From the NCBI GenBank assembly GCA_030549495.1, contig JAUIRK010000699.1, positions 1 through 64,000 of the forward strand: DNA of 64,000 bases, given 5' to 3'. This DNA comes from Nectonema munidae (lineage: Eukaryota; Nematomorpha; Nectonematoida; Nectonematidae). This document shows positions 58,230-64,000 of the stretch, piece after piece. The stretch's first letter is position 1. Each line of letters starts with the position of its first letter. A model generated the notes under the pieces. The model was given only the letters and a program-made list of their open reading frames with translations, ran no database searches and was not told where the DNA came from. Both the position numbers and the translations under genes were made by a program.

Positions 58230-61200
58230 TTATCTGTTTTGCGAAATAAGTTTGTACTTTGAAAGAGCCCATATAGGGAAAATTTTAGTGAAACTAATGT
58301 AACTAATTGCAGTAGATTTATTAAAGACTCCAACAGTGCCTTCTTCAAGCCAATCTCCATTTGGTTGTTGTTTGCGCATCAAAAAGCTAATTCCATCATC
58401 AAGGACCTTTTTTTCAGGAAACCTGAAGTGAAAGAGATGTTTTTGAAAGGAAGTGAAACATAGACAAGAAGACAAACTCGACAAACATGAGTGCCAGCAA
58501 CGCCCATGAAGTTTGCACAACTTGCGAAGATTCTGTCGCGATGTAAATTCTTTTCTCACAGGACTCGAAATCTTCACCCCAGCCGCCATCTTTCTCTTGT
58601 TTACTTTTCAAAAAGTGGCACGCCTTTCTTATCACTGAGCCATATCTATTTTGCAAAATGAGTGTAAAAATATCACCAAATTGGATAAAATGTAGTTAAA
58701 AAGGCATTATAAAATTGAAAACTGAATTCGCCGTTCTACATAAATAATTTTTAAGAGCAATCAATGACAGCAATATTCGAGTGTGGCTTGAAAAATGGGA
58801 CGTTTACTATCCCTTTAGGATTGGAGGCTATAACAAAGGGATATATTGGGATCACACAAAGAACGAGAGAAGAATCCAATCATGTTGTACTTTTAATCTA
58901 ATGCGAGTTATAAAGCTAACTGAGGAAAAACATAGGCTGGTTATGGTGTGTGTTTATTTGCTCGCTATGATTCAATGCTTTCGGGTATAAGAAAGAGCTG
59001 GTTTGATGTAAAGTGTCAAAAATCAAACGTAATGCGTCTTAAATAGGTGAATCGGATTGTGGACACTTAGTGATTAGTGGCTTTTAATTTCAATTTTAAT
59101 GATGTCTTATGAATTTCGCTAGTATCATCCTTAGGCACAATATTATATTTTAATTGGTTTTCGGGAATTTAAAGTTAGGTGGGACAATCAATTATCAATA
59201 CTAATACAACTTTTTCTTACAAAGTTGCAATATTTTATTGTCATAAACAGACATAGAGTTAAGCTCGCATTTCAATTCATATTTCATAAAAATGGAGAAT
59301 AAATGTGTTATTTTGATTTTAATATATTGGTAATTAAAATAATGCCATGAATTACAATCTTTTTTATTTTTTAAGATAGAAAAGTTTTGAAAAAAATAAA
59401 AAAAATATATTTCATTTGTTTCAAAAGATTTCGTTTTATTTCGGTAAAAAGTCACGCACTATTGGTGACCCGCCCTACAAAATTATAAGGGATAGAGTAT
59501 CTAGATTATTTATATAAACTTTTATTTTTTATTTTTATACGATAATATACAATATGCGTAAGCTTTTTCACAGTTGTCATCTTTTGAATTTAGAAATATA
59601 TTTGTAAAATGTCCACTTTTTTCCAAAATAAATATTATGTAATTCTTTCTTTACTTTTCACACTGCTAAACCCTTAAAATAAATTTTCAATTAATTCAAA
59701 AGTTAGTAAGCTGGTTAATTAGTAGTTAATAATCAAAAAGAAATGATTAAAAAACTATGCTGCGAGCTGAAGTTCCACAAATGATAAAAAAAAATATACA
59801 ATTTTCATGTATTTTTTGAGTGTAACTAAAGGAAGAGAGAAAAATTAACTAAGACCAAAAAGAAAGATTCTCAATTTCACGAACCAAAAAATATATTTTA
59901 TCATTCTAAAATTTAAAGTGAAAGACGAACGAAAGTTAAAAATGTTACGCCTCTGTGAAGAGCGGGAGTTGTGATAAAAATTACACACATGTTATTTTAC
60001 GAAATTATTGAGATGGATGAAGATTGAAGGAAAATAACCTGAGGTTCATCAAGCTATATTTTTAATAAATAAAAAATTATTTTAAGTAACGCTTATTATT
60101 ATTATTATTATCAAACCTTCAAGTGTTTCTAGATCCAAATGAATTCTTTCGTTGGTATAAAATACGGGCCTATGACCAGGACTGTCAATTTTCCATGCCC
60201 ATTAAACCACATCCTAATAAAACGCAGTAAAAAGAGAGAATTTTTTTATACCTTTAAAGCTTTTAAATAAACATTTTATCAGTTTTGGTATTTTTTGATA
60301 ACATCTTTGGAACACCATGCTTTTGTAATTGGGAATTGAGCTTTTATTAGTGGAAAAAGTGATCAGTTTTTGGAACTCTAATTCAATTTTTATTGCACTT
60401 TAAGTTCATCGAATGCTCTTTTTGAAACTGCTGCAATATTTCAATTGTTCACTTTTTCAACTACAACAATTTTTCTCGTTTTTTGTTTTAGGCATTTTGT
60501 AGGTTTTCTGTTTTTATATCATTAATAAATAATACAGCATACACCCCCGCCCTATTCAAATATTACTTTGAAAATGTATATAATATGTAATGATAGAAAA
60601 TTTTGCCGAATAAAAGAAAAAGCAGAATTTTTTCCATCACTGCCTCTGACTTTGTAATCCTGATAAGTACACCACTATGTTCCAGATCTCTCGTAAAATG
60701 AAAGTGTTAAAATAAAATTACCTTGATCTATCGGAATATTTAAAGCCAAAAGCACTCAACGCTTCCAGAGCGAAAAAGATTGCGTATGTAAAGCACACAC
60801 CCCATGATCTAAGAAAAATGAAAAGAGAGATCAGGACAAGTCTCTGGCACTAAAAGATTTCGCTATCGCTTTCGTTGAATTCATAAAAACAATTACTCGT
60901 TATATTCTCTTTCAAATAAAATTACTTTTTTTATAACGACTCTTCACAAAATAAATACTTATTTTAATTTTCTTTATTTTTGCCAAAAATCAAGAAGCCT
61001 TCCCTAATTATATGAAGAAACTTTGTAATCATGTCTGCTAATAAATCTATTCAATGCCTATTCTAATATTTATATGTAAATGAAGCATAAATATTTAGTT
61101 AACAGGTATCATTGTTTGAAAAATGACACTCTATATAAATAAAATTTGTCTACTTCAATTTGATTTTTCAGAGTTATAGTTGATTATTTCATAGAATTTG

Positions 61201-62887
61201 GTGGCATATATTTTTTATAAAATTATGTATATCATTTCCAGTGCTTCTTCTAAAAAACTACTAAAAGAATTCATCGGTAACAAAAATAGCATATAGTATT
61301 TTGAAAGGGAGTATGAGGTTTTCAATACTTTTATACAAAATCAATAAAACTAGATAAAATCGGTATACATTCACATCAAGATAACTCTTTTTTACAGAAC
61401 TTCATCTCCGTTTGAGAGAAATAAAAATGGTTTTTAAAAAGGTCGTTTATGCGAAGCTCATAATGCAAGTTTGCCTTAACTTTTTAAATCATTAAAATTT
61501 TTAAATGATTAATGTTCTTTTTGATTTTAGTGATGTCAGTCAGTATTCAACAAGGCTGATAAAAATATGCTTTGACAATTTTCAAAGCTTTTTTAAGTAG
61601 AATAGATGCTCAAAAATGCAGGGATCTGTAGCGTCCCGAAAATATGAAAAAAAAGAAGAAATAACCCTTCCCAAGAACCGTCCTTTCGTTGCGTTGTGCA
61701 CAAGTAATTGAGAACGCGACGCTTGAAATCGAGTATTTCAGGTGAGCGGTAGTCAGGATATGCTTCATGAAACTTGAGAAGTGTCGTTATGACTGAGGAA
61801 GAGCATTCAACATAATTGTAATCAACCATAATATCAGCAAAGACCTGTCAATCAAACACATGCAAATTAATATAAAACTATTTTACGTTTTTTAACTCAT
61901 TCGTATAGACATGCAACGATTTTGTGCGAAGGAAAACTCGCTTATCAAAATACTCGCCTCCAAAGTGTCCTCTTAAAACTAACAAATATTTAATGGTATC
62001 ACTTTGTTCTATTTCAATTCACAATGTAAAAAAGTGCTTCAAATTTAAATGAATGGATTAAAATTCGACATGAGGACGTTAGTCAATCTAAAATTATCAT
62101 AAACTAATGGAATCTAAAGTAGATTTTTAAAAGAGTTCAACATAACAATACTATTATTATTTTGAAGGAAAATATAAACAAACCTTAAATTGATGAAAAT
62201 GAGAGAAGAAATTTGATTTTGGGTTCAGAAATTTTTATACCATTTATTAGAAAGTATATTGCGGAGCAAAATTTGCCATCAAAAGCGCACTTTAAGAGAA
62301 AAGCGGATAGAAGAGATAACTCCATTAGATGTTAATGTTAATTTTTGCACTTTAATTCTTTTAAAAAACATTACCCAACCTCAATTTCAATGAATTCAAT
62401 TATAAATTTAATTTCAAGAAACAAAAAACGTTCTTATAATTTAATACAAAACACGTGAAAAGTGATCCATAAGTTCTATACATCTAATTGAAAATATAAT
62501 TTCATACCATTAAATAATTATGCATTTCAACAGAACAAGATATTTAATTTTTTCTTTTACACTAGCTATCCAGCAAATTACATTTATTTTTTCTTTCATA
62601 ACCACCATGTATCTTATAAAACAAAAGAAAAAAAAATAGTTTACGCAATCAGGACTAATGACTTCAAGGAAGGAAGGTCCTCTTTTAACTTCATAAGTTG
62701 AAATGCCGTCATTTTCTTTCGTAACGAAAGTTAATAGGCAGTCGGCACATTTTTCAAAAAACGTGCGATCCAAGTTTGCGAAAGATTCTGGAAACAACTT
62801 TTTCAGAATCATTAGAGCTTCAATGCCTAGAGAGGAAGTGTCTGAGACGATATAATTGCAAGCTTTTGTGCTAAATGGAAATCCACT
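58230..62887 (-). CDS. Lanosterol synthase-like oxidosqualene cyclase, C-terminal five exons
   Basis: Family role: cyclisation of 2,3-oxidosqualene to lanosterol at the ER membrane, the first cyclic step of sterol synthesis. Exons in transcript order: 62887-62645, 61844-61666, 60808-60722, 58645-58487 and 58422-58230. All have GT/AG borders and phases 0,2,2,2, giving 286 residues to the stop; vertebrate enzymes have about 730. Seen in order: [47 protein letters not shown] (active-site Cys kept); QW-type repeats [35 protein letters not shown] and [18 protein letters not shown]; and the family ending [16 protein letters not shown]. The motif normally DCTAE is DTSSL here: the Asp stays but Cys-Thr-Ala-Glu is lost. 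The loop before FPEKK is about three residues shorter than human. The 5' half was not found. No stop or frameshift breaks these exons. Confidence 0.92.
58646..60721 (-). other. Cyclase intron, AT-rich
   Basis: Intron between the SWGVCFTYA exon and the [11 protein letters not shown] exon, donor GTAATT, acceptor GCAAAATAG. The open frame 58781-58990 on the plus strand resembles nothing known. No transposon protein is recognised. Confidence 0.7.
60809..61665 (-). other. Cyclase intron
   Basis: Intron with donor GTTATT and acceptor TTTTTCTTAG; the split glycine codon GG/A rejoins DGSWEG to SWGVC. No internal feature seen. Confidence 0.75.
61845..62644 (-). other. Cyclase intron
   Basis: Intron with donor GTAAAC and acceptor TTGACAG, phase 0; it joins SPDC to VFADIM. 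AT-rich, no features. Confidence 0.75.
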
Positions 62888-63555
62888 CTAGAATAATGAA
62901 ATAATTATTATTAATCAACCAACTAGAAATAAATAACTTATTGTTTTTCATACTTTACATTATTAGAACTAAATAAATGTAAACCAACAAAATTATTTCA
63001 ACTTAAACGTTATGATTAACCATTACAGAATGCGACTCTATCCATATCCTCCGCTGAGTTTAAACACATTGCTGTTTTGCGAAGTGAAAACGTGGAATAT
63101 AAATGGCATCGAATAAAATAGAAACTATAACAGTAAATGATCTAAAATCATTTATTGTGAAGAAAAAGCCATGACAAGAATAGTGTCTTTCTTAATTTTC
63201 TTTTCTACTTTTAATTTATGCATTCAGAAACTTTGTAAGAAAGTTTATTCAAGAATAATGAAAAATTACTAAATAGTAGAAAATGAAGCAATCGGTTTAA
63301 GTATTGATTCACCATTATATGAATACTAAAAGACTATTATATAGGTAACAAATTTTCTCATAATGCATGAGGTGAGATGAAAAAGTGTACAAAAACATGT
63401 AACAAAACTAATAATCTCAAGTGAATTATTTGTCAGATAAAAGAAATAGTGAATAAATTTGATGATTAGATCGCTTTAATAGCATGGTTTTGTGAAATTG
63501 TTTACTTTGATACTTGTAATGGCTGCTGCTGCTGTTGTTGTTGGTCCCTAGGTTA
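62888..63555. other. Upstream of the last cyclase exons
   Basis: The preceding cyclase exon (the family's WDTAF/YYR region) was searched for on the minus strand and not found. A short frame near 63090-63010 (MCLNSAEDMDRVAF) has no matching phase. A CTG/GCTGCTGTTG microsatellite-like patch lies at about 63520. Confidence 0.35.
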
Positions 63556-63559
63556 TTAG

Positions 63560-64000
63560 TGTACCACAGGGGTGCGTGAGGAAAATCGTGCCGTTTTGCC
63601 ACAGAAAGGGACTTTATTTTCGCTAAAAAAATGTACCTATGGATACACTTATTTCTGTGTGTACGGACGGTGCCCGTGCCCATGGTGGGGAAAACAGAGG
63701 ATTTGTAGGGATTCGGAGAACAGACCCATCCTAAATTTTCATTGCCTTCTACATCAGGAGGCACTTTGTGCGCAAATGTGTAAAAAGCAGCTTGGTAAGG
63801 TGATGCCGCTGATCATTTGGGTTTGAAATTTATTGTTGCCAGAGCTTTAAATGATCGCGGTTTAAAGCATTGCGGAATGAAGTTGGCCCCGACTGGTTTT
63901 GCACAGCAATGAGCGTTGGCTGTCCTCAAGTTTTTTGATCGTGTGGACATGACTGAACATCCAACTCAATGTCAAAATGCCAGACGTTAGAAATACAGTG
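63560..64000 (+). mobile_element. hAT relic, GTF2IRD2-like, copy 3, running off the window
   Basis: The plus strand encodes KNVPMDTLISVCTDGARAHG, then GENRGFVGIRR. In another frame come ILNFHCLLHQEALCAQMCKK and QLGKVMPLI, followed by FIVARALNDRGLKHCGMKLA and LKFFDRVDMTEHPTQ. This is the catalytic-domain stretch TDGAPAM..G, FHC.LHQEALCAQ, VNFI.ARALN.R of this hAT family. At least three frame breaks; the beginning and end are missing. It shares its strongest block with copy 1 at 21.8-22.0 kb. Confidence 0.85.

Noticed and set aside
58781-58990. Plus-strand frame [20 protein letters not shown]
   Set aside because: Lies inside a cyclase intron on the opposite strand, with no recognisable domain or splice partner.
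1-64000. LTR retrotransposons, endogenous viruses or Polintons
   Set aside because: No capsid, protease, integrase or LTR-type polymerase motif, and no paired long terminal repeats were recognised.

Overview
The window is nuclear DNA of a multicellular animal. It is very AT-rich (roughly 70 percent A+T by eye), has spliced genes with GT-AG introns (the shortest about 47-64 bases), and is crowded with old eukaryotic DNA transposons, tRNA-derived SINEs and satellite-like repeats. An oxidosqualene cyclase gene argues against insects and nematodes, which are generally thought to lack it. Beyond an AT-rich invertebrate I cannot place it.

Host genes. (1) A complete Wiskott-Aldrich syndrome protein (WASP/N-WASP) gene lies on the plus strand at 2127-19684. 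It has six exons whose splice phases fit exactly and predicts 547 residues: WH1, basic region, CRIB/GBD, short proline region, one WH2, connector, acidic tail. (2) The 3' part of a PDZ-domain gene is on the minus strand at 23558-28890, tail-to-tail with WASP. (3) The 3' end of an unidentified gene is on the minus strand at 33797-34020. (4) The 3' part of a small single-pass membrane protein gene is on the minus strand at 39212-39796. (5) The C-terminal 286 residues of a lanosterol synthase-like cyclase are on the minus strand at 58230-62887; its 5' half lies beyond the window or was not found. Its catalytic DCTAE motif reads DTSSL.

Mobile DNA. Three different piggyBac copies are present: 11903-15226 is nearly whole with TTAA ends, while about 30530-32130 and 43700-44960 are relics. 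There are five hAT copies: 6696-8988, a ZBED5-like one at 15595-17949 with a perfect 8-bp target duplication, and three GTF2IRD2-like remnants at 21750-22520, 55030-55440 and 63560-64000. Two pogo/Tigger relics (about 25490-26930 and 34218-34730), one MULE (53410-54910), decayed LINE pieces (about 34800-35660 and 37625-37915) and several MITEs complete the set. The WASP and PDZ introns hold much of it. I saw no LTR retroelement or Polinton coding sequence.

Repeats. A tRNA-headed SINE family occurs in two head types that share a body. A 52-bp perfect inverted repeat at 10.6 kb belongs to a repeat that recurs inverted at 40.4-41.0 kb. A divergent satellite of about 130-150 bp occurs at 36, 41 and 49 kb, and a 42-bp minisatellite at 46.7 kb. 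Long G or C runs sit mostly at hAT ends. The rest is AT-rich sequence in which I see no gene. I found no convincing new multi-gene system. The best leads are the altered cyclase motif and the structured non-autonomous repeats.
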